Part shown: piece by piece, positions 8,886 through 16,998 of the stretch
How the letters are laid out: every line of letters begins with the position of its first letter
Numbering within the stretch: the stretch's first letter is position 1
NCBI RefSeq assembly: GCF_036967205.1
Contig: NZ_CP146022.1
Span: 2,418,001-2,482,000, forward strand
DNA length: 64,000 nucleotides
Source of the DNA: Streptomyces sp. Q6
Lineage (GTDB): Bacteria > Actinomycetota > Actinomycetes > Streptomycetales > Streptomycetaceae
Direction: 5' to 3'
Made by a program: the position numbers and the translations under genes
Notes under the pieces: generated by a model
What the model saw: only the letters and a program-made list of their open reading frames with translations
The model's database searches: none
Told to the model about the DNA's origin: nothing

Positions 8886-10388
8886 ATGGTGGACCTTTCC
8901 GGCAGGCTCACCAAGGCCAAAGATCTACTGATAGCGGGGGAGAGCGAATCCGAGGTGCCCGATGTCATCGGGTACCAAGACGTCCGGCATCAGTGGGAAC
9001 GCGGCTACCGCGAGATGCTGGAGCGGGCCATTGCAGACGGTGCATGCGGCCCGGACAGCACCAGCATCATCGACTTCCCCAAGACGGACCTGACTGTGCG
9101 GCCCCTGGCCCGTTTCTCCACCCGAGACCGGCTTATATACGATGCCCTTGTTTTCACGGTCGCAGATGAGATCGACCGCCAGCTCCATCCTGGAGTCTCG
9201 AGCTACCGGTGGAACCACCACAAGGGCGAGCCCATCCGATGGTGGACCAACTGGACGTCATACCGAACAAAGTCGCTGCAGGCAATCCGCTCCGACACAT
9301 CGCTCAGGGTCGCCTACCTCGACATCGCAGCCTTCTACGAGCACATCGACGTGGCCATCCTCGGAGACGACCTAGAAGCCCTCAGCGGCGGCCATCGCGC
9401 CGCTGGCCACATCACCAACTTCCTCAGCCGGTTTCAAACCATCAATCACGCATGGGGCCTGCCTCAGGGGCCAGACGCCTCCGGCATACTCGCCAACCTT
9501 TACCTCGCCCCCGTTGATTCCTACCTGGCCCGGAACAGCGCCAGGTTCCTTCGCTACTCCGACGACATAAAGGTCTTCCACCCCGACTGGAGTGAGCTGC
9601 GCGATCTCTTCCTCGGAGTGAACAGTCAGCTGCGCTCCCGAAGACTCTCTATTTCATCCAGCAAGACCACAATTCTTGACCCCCAAGACGCCAGGGAACG
9701 CGAAACCGACATCCGGCATGACTCCTTGGCTGGCGCCATTAAGTACGGCCGTCCGCGCGCTCGGGAGAATCTCGTGAGCTACTTCGAAAGGATCGCCAAA
9801 GAGGGAGAGTTCAACGGGAATCAGGTCCGTTTCGTTCTCGGCCAGCTCAGCCGAATCAGAGACGATCGCGCGGTCGGCTGGTGCCTGGATAATCTCATCC
9901 GCCTGCCCCACGCCATCACGCACGTTTTCAAGTACCTGAATGCGGCCAAGAGTAGAACGTTCGAAGTCGAAAGCGCCTTGGTCGATTTTCTACACTCCAG
10001 TCACAGCGCCGCCCACCCGTTGATCGAGCAGCGCGTTCTGCGCTACTTCACCGCCATGGACATCAAGGAAGAAAGAGTGAAAGAAGCCGCGTGGGCCATC
10101 CTCGGGGACCGGAACCGGGTCGACTACGCGCGTGAGTTCGCCGCCCGCTACATCGGGGAGCACGCATCTGTTGCCGAGGCTCAAATGCTCCGCCACCGCT
10201 TCGAGGGGGAAAACGACGCTGCGGTCCGACGCGCCCTACTCGTCTCACTGCACGAGGCGGGATACCTAACAACCCGCTACCGCAACGAGGTCGAAGCCTC
10301 CATCCCTGGCATGAAATGGCTCTGCAATTTCCTTGCCACTAGCCCCGCCATACGCCCGCCCCAGATTGGACCCTATGCCTACTTCTGA
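8886..10388 (+). CDS. Reverse transcriptase of the unknown-group/Abi (defence) type
   Basis: The RT palm motifs are clear: motif A DIAAFYEHID (146-155), motif B GLPQGPDAS (191-199), motif C YSDD (224-227), followed by a basic SSSKTTIL. The last 240 or so residues are alpha-helical and repeat-like, as in AbiK/UG-type reverse transcriptases. There is no maturase, endonuclease or intron structure, so a group II intron protein is unlikely. ATG 8886 directly abuts AAGGGGG, so GTG 8889 may be the true start. Its stop lies 14 bases inside the SLATT gene, implying one transcript. Inferred role is antiphage defence. Confidence 0.85.
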   Translation: MVDLSGRLTKAKDLLIAGESESEVPDVIGYQDVRHQWERGYREMLERAIADGACGPDSTSIIDFPKTDLTVRPLARFSTRDRLIYDALVFTVADEIDRQLHPGVSSYRWNHHKGEPIRWWTNWTSYRTKSLQAIRSDTSLRVAYLDIAAFYEHIDVAILGDDLEALSGGHRAAGHITNFLSRFQTINHAWGLPQGPDASGILANLYLAPVDSYLARNSARFLRYSDDIKVFHPDWSELRDLFLGVNSQLRSRRLSISSSKTTILDPQDARERETDIRHDSLAGAIKYGRPRARENLVSYFERIAKEGEFNGNQVRFVLGQLSRIRDDRAVGWCLDNLIRLPHAITHVFKYLNAAKSRTFEVESALVDFLHSSHSAAHPLIEQRVLRYFTAMDIKEERVKEAAWAILGDRNRVDYAREFAARYIGEHASVAEAQMLRHRFEGENDAAVRRALLVSLHEAGYLTTRYRNEVEASIPGMKWLCNFLATSPAIRPPQIGPYAYF

Positions 10389-10866
10389 CACGCGGTTCGA
10401 GAGCACCAGAACCGAGTTGAAGCGCATCCAAAGCAATTGCCTCTACACCGCTCAAGGATACTTCGAAGCAGCCAAGAGCGCCGAGAAGTGGGGGCGCCTT
10501 ATGGTTTTCATTCCCGCCTGCGTGACCGCCATATGTAGCCTGCTGGTCGCGGTCAAGGTCGGCCCCCAATTGTTTTTCAGCGGACTCGGGGCCGTCGCCG
10601 GTGCAATCGCTGCCACCGCAGCCTTTCTAGGCTCCCCAAAGACGGCTGCTGACCATCTTGCATCCGCCCGCGCCTACACCGCCCTCAAGCATCGCGCGGA
10701 TACCGAGATCAGCCTCATGAATGAAGCATCCGACCCGGCGGTCCTCGAAGCAAGAACCCGAGAGCTGAGCGCCGACTACGTACGGATCACCTCCACCGAC
10801 ACTCCAATGGCGAACAAGTTCTATGAGAGGGCCCGCCAGCGGATACAACAGGGTTCGGCCGAGTGA
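10375..10866 (+). CDS. SLATT domain two-helix membrane protein paired with the reverse transcriptase
   Basis: 163 residues: a helical N-terminus (RFESTRTELKRIQSNCLYTA), two close transmembrane helices (about 41-62 and 66-86), then GSPKTAADHLASARAYTALK and a helical C-terminus. This is the layout of SLATT families, proposed pore-forming effectors in bacterial conflict systems, some of which are encoded with reverse transcriptases. ATG 10375 overlaps the RT gene by 14 bases with GGA upstream. Inferred role is membrane effector triggered by the RT or its product. Confidence 0.8.
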   Translation: MPTSDTRFESTRTELKRIQSNCLYTAQGYFEAAKSAEKWGRLMVFIPACVTAICSLLVAVKVGPQLFFSGLGAVAGAIAATAAFLGSPKTAADHLASARAYTALKHRADTEISLMNEASDPAVLEARTRELSADYVRITSTDTPMANKFYERARQRIQQGSAE

Positions 10867-10961
10867 CAGCACTACGCTTTAGTGATTGTCACCGGGCGGA
10901 GGGACTCACTCATGTCCACTAATAGGCGGCCCTCGCCGCCGTGCGCCACGGGCCCCTCGCT

Positions 10962-11495
10962 TTATCGCCAGCTATCGAGAGAGACCTGCGGTCCGCCTTC
11001 GAGATAGCAGTGAAGCGCACTGGCCGTGGTGTCGACGAACTCCTCTGGGATTGCATCGACGTCGATCCACCTCACCTGAGCATGCTTGCGGGGCTCACGG
11101 TTCTCGGGCTCACCAGACCATTCGTGCGCCGCGAACACGACGGTGAGGAAGCCGTTCGGAGCCTCAACCCCCCACGCGCCGTGGATGAGGTGGGCGACCT
11201 TCAACGCCTCAGGCTTCACGACCAGGCCGGTCTCCTCGTACAGCTCGCGCACCGCGGTCTGCGTGATCGGCTCCCCCGGTTCGCTCTTGCCGACCGGCAG
11301 ATCCCACATGCCCTGGGCGAACTTGGCGTTCTCACTGCGCTGCAGCAGCACGACGCGGTTGGTGGCCTTGTCATGGACGATGACAGCCGCGACCAGCAGG
11401 GTCATGGATTCGAGGGCGGGCTTGAGAGCTTGGGGGCGGGCATCGGTCGTCGACTCAGCCACGGGGTTCCCTTCGTCGGCCTGGTTGTTGGGCAT
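10962..11495 (-). CDS. Nudix hydrolase
   Basis: The Nudix box is complete: GKSEPGEPITQTAVRELYEETG matches GxxxxxGExxxxxAxREhxEExG. About 177 residues. The start is chosen at ATG 11495, one base after the stop of the XRE gene (TAA-C-ATG), so the two are translationally linked. Nudix proteins of this kind occur in actinomycete integrative elements (Pif of pSAM2, linked to transfer immunity); a housekeeping nucleotide-cleaning role is also possible. Substrate unknown. Confidence 0.88.
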   Translation of the reverse strand: MPNNQADEGNPVAESTTDARPQALKPALESMTLLVAAVIVHDKATNRVVLLQRSENAKFAQGMWDLPVGKSEPGEPITQTAVRELYEETGLVVKPEALKVAHLIHGAWGVEAPNGFLTVVFAAHEWSGEPENREPRKHAQVRWIDVDAIPEEFVDTTASALHCYLEGGPQVSLDSWR

Positions 11496-11496
11496 G

Positions 11497-12858
11497 TTAG
11501 GCGAGCGCCTCACGGGCTCGGCGAGCAAGTTCGGTCGCGCCCGGCACCTTGCGGCGCTGGTAGATCGCCAGGGGCGAGCGCAGGGACGAGATCGCCTTGC
11601 GGGTGCGGTCGGACGTCATGCCTTCCATCAGAGTCAGGGACTGGGACCACGCGGCGATTGCCTCGTCGGCGCGGGCCTGGGCGGCGAGGCTGTCGCCAAG
11701 GTCGGCGTACGTCAGGGCGTGGACGCGCTTGTACTGGACCGGGTCCCAGCGGGTGAGTGCAGCTCGGTGTTGGATCTCCGTGCCGGGGTGGTCGGCCAGA
11801 TCAGTGAGGGTGCGGGCGGTGTGGCTGGCGACGGTGCCGGTCGCTGGGCCGCTGACGCGGGAGTAGCTGGGCTGCGGGCCGTCCTCGCGGAGGAGCGCGC
11901 CCTCGGCGGCGAGGAGGGCGCGGGCGGCGGAAGGCTTCTCGCCGATGGCGGCGTACGCGCGGGCGTGGGTGATGTGGAGGAGGGCTTCGGTCTGGCCATC
12001 GACGCGGCCGAGCCCTCGGGTGAGCGCGCCTTCGACGAGGTCAACGCAGTGGTGGGGTTGCTTGAGGCTGAGGGCCTGGTGGGCGAGGGCGCGCATCATC
12101 CAGGCGGCGTGGCCGTTCGGGTCGGCTTCGCAGGCGAGTTGGTAGCCGACCTGGTAGTAGCGCTGGGCGGCGCCTTCCTGGCCGAGGTCGTGGTGCTTCC
12201 AGCCTGCCAGGTAGGCGAGTTCTGCGACCGCGCCGAAGGCTGCTTGGCGTAAGGCTTCGTTCGGAAAGCGGGCGCGGAGCATGGGGGCTGCGGTGTCGGC
12301 GAGGTAGGCGGTGACGGTGGTCAGGCCGTGGCCTCCGCCGAGGCGTTCGTCGGCGGAGCTGAACGCGGTGGTGATCTGGCGTACGACGTCGACGTCCTCG
12401 GCTCCGACCAAGACTCCCCCGGTGCGGGCGCGGAGCATGCGGGAGGTCGCCTCGTGATCGTAGGCGAGCGGCATTGCGACCCCGGCGGTGGTGAATGCGG
12501 CGATCGCCAGGAAGCGCCGGCGGTCGACGTCGGCGCGGCCCAGCTCCGTTGCGGCGACGACGGGATCAGGGTTCGCGGTGGCGGTCGGCGTCTCCGTCTG
12601 GCCGCGCAGGCCGATCTCCGTGGGTGTGACTGTGCGTGCCAGACGACGGGACAGGGCTTCGGCCAGGTACTGGCCCATGCGGCCGCTCGGCTCGCGTGCG
12701 CCGTTGACCCAGTGGGAGATCGCGGACTTGTTGGTCTGGAGGACCTCGCCGTTCTCAGCGGCGATGCGGCGCACGTCCTTCGCGAGGGCGTCGAAGGTGC
12801 AGCCGCTGGCAGAGATCACGTCGCGTAGACGTGAGTTGGGCTGGTTGGGCGTTGGCAC
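11497..12858 (-). CDS. XRE-type regulator with TPR-like C-terminal domain
   Basis: 453 residues. The N-terminal helix-turn-helix (about 8-60) includes CTFDALAKDVRRIAAENG and NKSAISHWVNGAREPSGR. A central DRRRFLAIAAFTTAGVAMPL segment, typical of these Streptomyces proteins, follows. A long alpha-helical repeat domain ends in YQRRKVPGATELARRAREAL. The start is GTG 12858 with GGGGAGG just upstream. It is cotranscribed with the Nudix gene. The pair may control element maintenance, as KorSA/Pra-type regulators do in related elements; this is inferred from context only. Confidence 0.85.
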   Translation of the reverse strand: MPTPNQPNSRLRDVISASGCTFDALAKDVRRIAAENGEVLQTNKSAISHWVNGAREPSGRMGQYLAEALSRRLARTVTPTEIGLRGQTETPTATANPDPVVAATELGRADVDRRRFLAIAAFTTAGVAMPLAYDHEATSRMLRARTGGVLVGAEDVDVVRQITTAFSSADERLGGGHGLTTVTAYLADTAAPMLRARFPNEALRQAAFGAVAELAYLAGWKHHDLGQEGAAQRYYQVGYQLACEADPNGHAAWMMRALAHQALSLKQPHHCVDLVEGALTRGLGRVDGQTEALLHITHARAYAAIGEKPSAARALLAAEGALLREDGPQPSYSRVSGPATGTVASHTARTLTDLADHPGTEIQHRAALTRWDPVQYKRVHALTYADLGDSLAAQARADEAIAAWSQSLTLMEGMTSDRTRKAISSLRSPLAIYQRRKVPGATELARRAREALA

Positions 12859-12946
12859 GACCTCCCCCGATCAGGAGCTGTAAACCGCGTATACCGCTTC
12901 CGCCGCCTCTCACCGTACCCACTGTGCGTGACGACCGGTTCACTAA

Positions 12947-13549
12947 TCATCAGCCGCCCGGAACGGTTCCAAGTTCGTCAACTGGCTGCAGAAGGACAAG
13001 GTCGTCCACATCCGCCGCCAGATCACCCACGACCGCGGCACCCTGGTCTTCGCCCCACCGAAGGGTGGCACAGAGGACGACGCCAAGGACCGCTTCGTAC
13101 CGGTCGGCGATGCACTGGCCGCGCTGCTCACCGAGCACATGCGCAAGCACCCGCCGGTTGAGGTCACTTTGCCGTGGATGACCAAGGACGGTGAGCCGGT
13201 GACCGTGCGCCTGGTGTTCACCACGCGCGAGCGCAAGCCGCTGAACAAGAACTACTTCAACTACCTCTGGAAGGCCGCTCTGGAGGCGATCGGCGCGATA
13301 ACAGCCTTGAACGACAGGCCTGTTGGCAAGGGCCGCAAGTGGGAGGAGTGCCGCGACAAGATGATGCACGCCCTACGGCACCTCTTTGCCTCCGAGGCGA
13401 TCAACGAGGGCGTCGACGTCTACACCCTCGCCGATCTCCTCGGCCATGAGGATCCTGCGTTCACGCTCCGCCGGTACGTCCACAGGGTGACCGGAGCGGT
13501 CGAAAAGGCCCGCAAGGCGATCGGCCGACGATATCGAGTCGCTGCGTAG
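12947..13549 (+). pseudogene. Tyrosine recombinase/integrase, N-terminal half missing
   Basis: The open frame starts after a TAA at 12944 with no start codon. It reads into a phage-integrase catalytic domain: FVPVGDALAALLTEHMRK, then HALRHLFASEAINEG (second arginine with its histidine), LADLLGHEDP (histidine) and LRRYVHRV (nucleophilic tyrosine). The N-terminal arm- and core-binding domains and the first catalytic arginine are absent. About 200 residues remain of an expected 380-420. It lies in the middle of the island rather than beside an attachment site, so rearrangement or deletion is likely. Confidence 0.85.
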
Positions 13550-13671
13550 TCCAATCTGCGTCTCATTCACCTTCCCTCGGCGAGGTTCGGCGAAGACAGC
13601 CCCCAGCGCCCGCTCATCCCCGACCATGGTTAAGGCCGCCAAGACCCGGAGCACAGTAACAGGGGGATCAC

Positions 13672-14037
13672 ATGCGCGTTGAGGTTCGCGTCGAGCCGTC
13701 GAACGACGAACTCCGTTCACTGCTCGCCTGGCTTCGTCAGGATCCTGACATCCGTCGGACCGCGACCCTGGAGATGCGCGAGCAGCCACCGCGCAAGGGC
13801 GAGATGGGGGCAGTCGCCGACGTTCTGCAGTTGATCACCGAGAACGGGTGGAACGCCGCGAACTTCACTCTGACGCTTGCTGCTTGGAAGCAGACACGGC
13901 CACGAGCCTCTCGCGTCACGGTCCGGCATAACGATCTCATCGACGCCTTGACGGACTGCAGCGATGAACAGATCGAGCGGATCACCCGGCTACTTCGGGA
14001 GGACCGGGGAGACGATCAGAGGGGCTCGGCAAGTTGA
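13672..14037 (+). CDS. Effector-associated constant component EACC1 family protein
   Basis: A 121-residue protein of the shape and motif content of EACC1 (MRVEVRVEPSNDELRSLLAW, then EMGAVADVLQLITENGWNAA and a C-terminal helix after SRVTVRHNDLIDAL). EACC1 proteins are small partners encoded next to caspases, trypsins and other effectors in actinobacterial conflict systems. ATG 13672 follows AGGGGG. Its TGA overlaps the TTG start of the caspase gene by four bases, so the two are coupled. Confidence 0.8.
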   Translation: MRVEVRVEPSNDELRSLLAWLRQDPDIRRTATLEMREQPPRKGEMGAVADVLQLITENGWNAANFTLTLAAWKQTRPRASRVTVRHNDLIDALTDCSDEQIERITRLLREDRGDDQRGSAS

Positions 14038-15191
14038 GCGTGTTTCCGGACGCCGGCGCTACAAAGGCGGTCCTGGTCGGGACGAGCACATACACCTTCC
14101 TCGAAGACCTGCCGGCCGTCTCCAACAACCTCAACTCCTTGGCCGAGGTACTCACTGGGCCCACGTCCTGGAATCTCAGCCGAGACGACTGCCACGTGCT
14201 CTCCGAGCCGACGAATGCGATTGCCGTGATGGACGCCCTGCGTGACGCCGGAGATGCAGCTAGGGACACGCTGCTTGTGTACTACGCGGGGCATGGGCTG
14301 GTCACACCAGAGGGCGAGCTCTATCTGGGGCTACCCCAATCCAGGCAGCAGCGGGTGGAGACGGGGCTTCAATACAGCTGGTTGCGGGGCGCGTTGTTGG
14401 AGGGAAGAGCGGAGCGGACTGTCGTCATACTCGACTGCTGCTACGCGGGCCTGGCCCTGGGAACAATGGGGCCCTCGGATCTGGCCGCCCAAGCCGATGT
14501 CGAGGGGACCTACCTTCTCGCCGCAGCCTCGGAGACCCGTCAGGCACTCGCCCCGCCCGGGGAGCCCCACACCGCATTCACTGGCGAGCTTCTCACGATC
14601 CTCACTACTGGTATTGCCGGAGGCCCCGAACAGCTCGACCTCGACAGCGTCTTCTTGCAGCTGAGGAAATCCCTCTCTGCGAAGGGGCATCCCGTCCCTC
14701 AAGGACGAGAACGTAACAGCAACGGCCAGCTCGCATTGGGCTGGAACCCTGCCTTCAGCCGAGCACCAGTGTCCACCAGCCACCGAGCGGGCTCCGCCGA
14801 CCTCCGCGCGTGGCCAGATCCGGCAGCCATCCGCAGCGTTGAAGGGTTCATCAGCGCATTGGGGCAAGTACGCGTCACCAGTGGCCTCACCCACTCAGCA
14901 ATCAGCCACCGTTCCGGCGGCCAGATCTCGACCGGAACGGTCAGCACCCTCCTCAACCGCAAGGATCTGCCCAGAACATGGCGGACAACCAGTGTCTATC
15001 TGACCGCCTGCGGGCTGCCGGACGAGCAGCTAAACGACTGGCAACTGCGCTGGGAGCAGCTGCGGTCGACTCTCACCACTACAACAGCCCCTGATGCCGA
15101 GGAGAAGCAGGCACGGAGAGAGGACACCCGCACTCCGACTACTTGGGGACGAGCTCTCCGACAGCTAACGCGACGGCGACTCCGTGACTGA
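14034..15191 (+). CDS. Caspase-family protease, EACC1-associated, with C-terminal helix-turn-helix-like domain
   Basis: The peptidase C14 dyad is present: histidine in LLVYYAGHGL (H87) and cysteine in VILDCCYAG (C136). The fold runs to about residue 240. The C-terminus (about 270-340: RSVEGFISALGQVRVTSG, STGTVSTLLNRKDLPRTW, VYLTACGLPDEQLNDW) resembles the helix-turn-helix module common in Streptomyces signalling proteins. TTG 14034 overlaps the EACC1 stop with GAGGGG ten bases upstream; GTG 14040 is an alternative. Inferred role is a regulated suicide or processing protease; the target is unknown. No NTPase partner sits beside it. Confidence 0.88.
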   Translation: MSVFPDAGATKAVLVGTSTYTFLEDLPAVSNNLNSLAEVLTGPTSWNLSRDDCHVLSEPTNAIAVMDALRDAGDAARDTLLVYYAGHGLVTPEGELYLGLPQSRQQRVETGLQYSWLRGALLEGRAERTVVILDCCYAGLALGTMGPSDLAAQADVEGTYLLAAASETRQALAPPGEPHTAFTGELLTILTTGIAGGPEQLDLDSVFLQLRKSLSAKGHPVPQGRERNSNGQLALGWNPAFSRAPVSTSHRAGSADLRAWPDPAAIRSVEGFISALGQVRVTSGLTHSAISHRSGGQISTGTVSTLLNRKDLPRTWRTTSVYLTACGLPDEQLNDWQLRWEQLRSTLTTTTAPDAEEKQARREDTRTPTTWGRALRQLTRRRLRD

Positions 15192-15380
15192 CTGGACCGT
15201 CCTCTTAGGTTCCGGCTTCGCCTTGTCACCGTCGTCGCCGAAGAGGGAATTCCAAGCAGCGATCAACAAAAGCACACCCACCACAACGCCCCAGAATGCC
15301 GGCTTCTTAGCCCTTCTGGATACCATCGTCGGCTTCACGTAGTGCGCTGCCCGGTAGTAGCCCTTCCTTGTCTGCGCCAT
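15165..15380 (-). CDS. Small single-pass membrane protein (hypothetical)
   Basis: About 71 residues: basic N-terminus (MAQTRKGYYRAAHYVKP, then RRAKK), one transmembrane helix (FWGVVVGVLLLIAAW), and a charged tail. The organisation suggests a real gene rather than a shadow. It overlaps the caspase 3' end by 27 bases in convergent orientation. The start is taken at ATG 15380; ATG 15389 is also possible. Function unknown. Confidence 0.5.
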   Translation of the reverse strand: MAQTRKGYYRAAHYVKPTMVSRRAKKPAFWGVVVGVLLLIAAWNSLFGDDGDKAKPEPKRTVQSVTESPSR

Positions 15381-16169
15381 GGCGTGCATACCCCCGATTC
15401 GTTGCCCAGTACATCAGCTGTGAAGTGTGGCAGAGGTCCTGTTCCGGCAACCATCAGACCGGACACGACGGCCAGATCTAGTCGGCACCTGGCGCTCGTC
15501 CGCCCCTTGCCAGCATCCCAACGACCTGAATAGCCGCTGACATCCCCGCACAACTCGTACGTACGCGCGACAGGCCCAAGGGTCAACCGCCTCAGTGTGC
15601 CATCTTTGCCACTCGGTCGAGGTCTCGCCGAGTGGAGAGCGCAGGCGCCTCATCAGCCGTTCACGCCTACAGATTCCGCGCGGACAGCCTGGCCTGCTCT
15701 ACTACCAGATCAGCGACGCGCAAGCGCAACTCCTCACTTTGCCCTCAAGTGCGAGTGCACCACCAAGTTCGACCTCACTCGGATCGCCGACGGACTCCCC
15801 ATTGCGTCGGAGGATCAACTTCCTTTTGGAGCAGCGGATTTGCCTGATGTACATCTCGACGGACGGTTATAGTTGCGTCGAGCGTGGTGCAAGGCAGCAC
15901 CGTGGCGAACGGGTCCAGGGAATGCCCTGGAGGCCCCGAAATCCCGGAAGTTGACGGATCGGGGCTGTCGCTGGCACGGGTGGTACCTCCCATGAGGTTT
16001 GATCCCGGGTCGACGCGACAACGACGCCCGGAGCAGTGTTTGTACGACGTGGCGCGCGGCAGCAGAGCACCCCGCGCCCGCCTCCTCGAGCGTCTTCGCG
16101 AGGACAGCGGCCGGGCCCCTGGCAACGGTGTCGGGGAAATCCCATGCGTGCTCTCGGAGTTGACTGCCC
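15381..16169. other. Island stretch without a recognisable gene
   Basis: Short open frames exist on both strands but none shows a domain, a convincing start or Streptomyces-like codon bias. It may hold the promoter of the DUF3800 gene and the decayed remains of lost island genes. Confidence 0.5.
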
Positions 16170-16862
16170 ATGGCCGCAGAGAACAGTGCTGCCCCCTTGC
16201 GTCTCTACTTCGTCGACGATGGCGGTGACGCCCGCACGACCGCCGTCTTCGCCTCCTTAGGAATCGATCTTCCGCACATCGACACTGCAATGCGGCACTG
16301 GCTGGACTTCCGCGCCGAACTGGCCGCCGACGCACGGCTGGAAATCCCTGCCAACTCCTCACTTCATTCGGTGAAGCTCGCCGGCACCCGCGGTCGCCAC
16401 ATCCACCGCTCGCGCAGCACGGATCGCGCCACGCACCAACGGCACTCACAGGAGGTCATCCTGCGCGGCCTGCGGGCCACCGCCACGATGGCCGGTGCGC
16501 GAGTTCGTGCCGTATACCGAGAGACCGATAACTACGGGCGCGACCGGCCTGCCCTTTACGCCGCCCTGCTGAGCCGGCTCAACGCAGAACTCGCCGCGTC
16601 CGGCACCCACGGGGTCGTCATCCTCGACGGTGACGGCACAGAGGGTTCCCTACGGCGAGCCCACCGGGCGCTCCCGGACGCGGGGCGGCACATCATCGGC
16701 GACCCGGTTTTCCGGCCTGCTCGCAACCTAGACCTGCTGCAGGCAGCCGACATGCTCGCGTACTCGGCCTACCAGTCCATCGCCAAGCAGCCGTCCCGCG
16801 CGTTCATGTGGCACTGGTTCGGTACCACGTTCCCCGGTGCCCATGGGCCCAGCGCCATGTGA
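16170..16862 (+). CDS. DUF3800 domain protein
   Basis: The family pattern is visible: an N-terminal acidic strand (LRLYFVDDGGD, usually FxDESG), a central HGVVILDGDG, and the C-terminal helix LDLLQAADMLAYSAYQSI. DUF3800 is thought to be an RNase H-fold protein frequently found in mobile and defence loci. 230 residues. It is followed 136 bp later by the large orphan gene in the same direction. Biochemical role unproven. Confidence 0.82.
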   Translation: MAAENSAAPLRLYFVDDGGDARTTAVFASLGIDLPHIDTAMRHWLDFRAELAADARLEIPANSSLHSVKLAGTRGRHIHRSRSTDRATHQRHSQEVILRGLRATATMAGARVRAVYRETDNYGRDRPALYAALLSRLNAELAASGTHGVVILDGDGTEGSLRRAHRALPDAGRHIIGDPVFRPARNLDLLQAADMLAYSAYQSIAKQPSRAFMWHWFGTTFPGAHGPSAM

Positions 16863-16998
16863 GGAAAGCGCTACGTGGAAAGGGGCTGGGCCCCGGGCGA
16901 AGCCGGAGCCCAGCCGGGCCGGACCTGGAACCCCGAGCGAGTCGGGCCAGGACCGCACATCCAGTCTTCCACATCAACCACCAATGAGGAGGGGCGCG

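Noticed and set aside
8886-10388. Group II intron-encoded protein or retron
   Set aside because: No maturase or endonuclease domain, no intron structure, and the gene overlaps a SLATT partner, favouring a defence-type RT.
12947-13671. An attachment site next to the integrase remnant, as in typical actinomycete elements
   Set aside because: No copy of the 15-base core TACTTCGACATCTAA or of the 20-base arm motif was seen around it.
15595-15954. Short plus-strand open frames in the silent island stretch
   Set aside because: No ribosome site, no domain and no consistent codon bias; treated as non-coding.
16837-16998. Upstream ATG extension of the 757-residue protein
   Set aside because: It overlaps the end of the DUF3800 gene, lacks a ribosome site, and the ATG at 16999 has a strong one.
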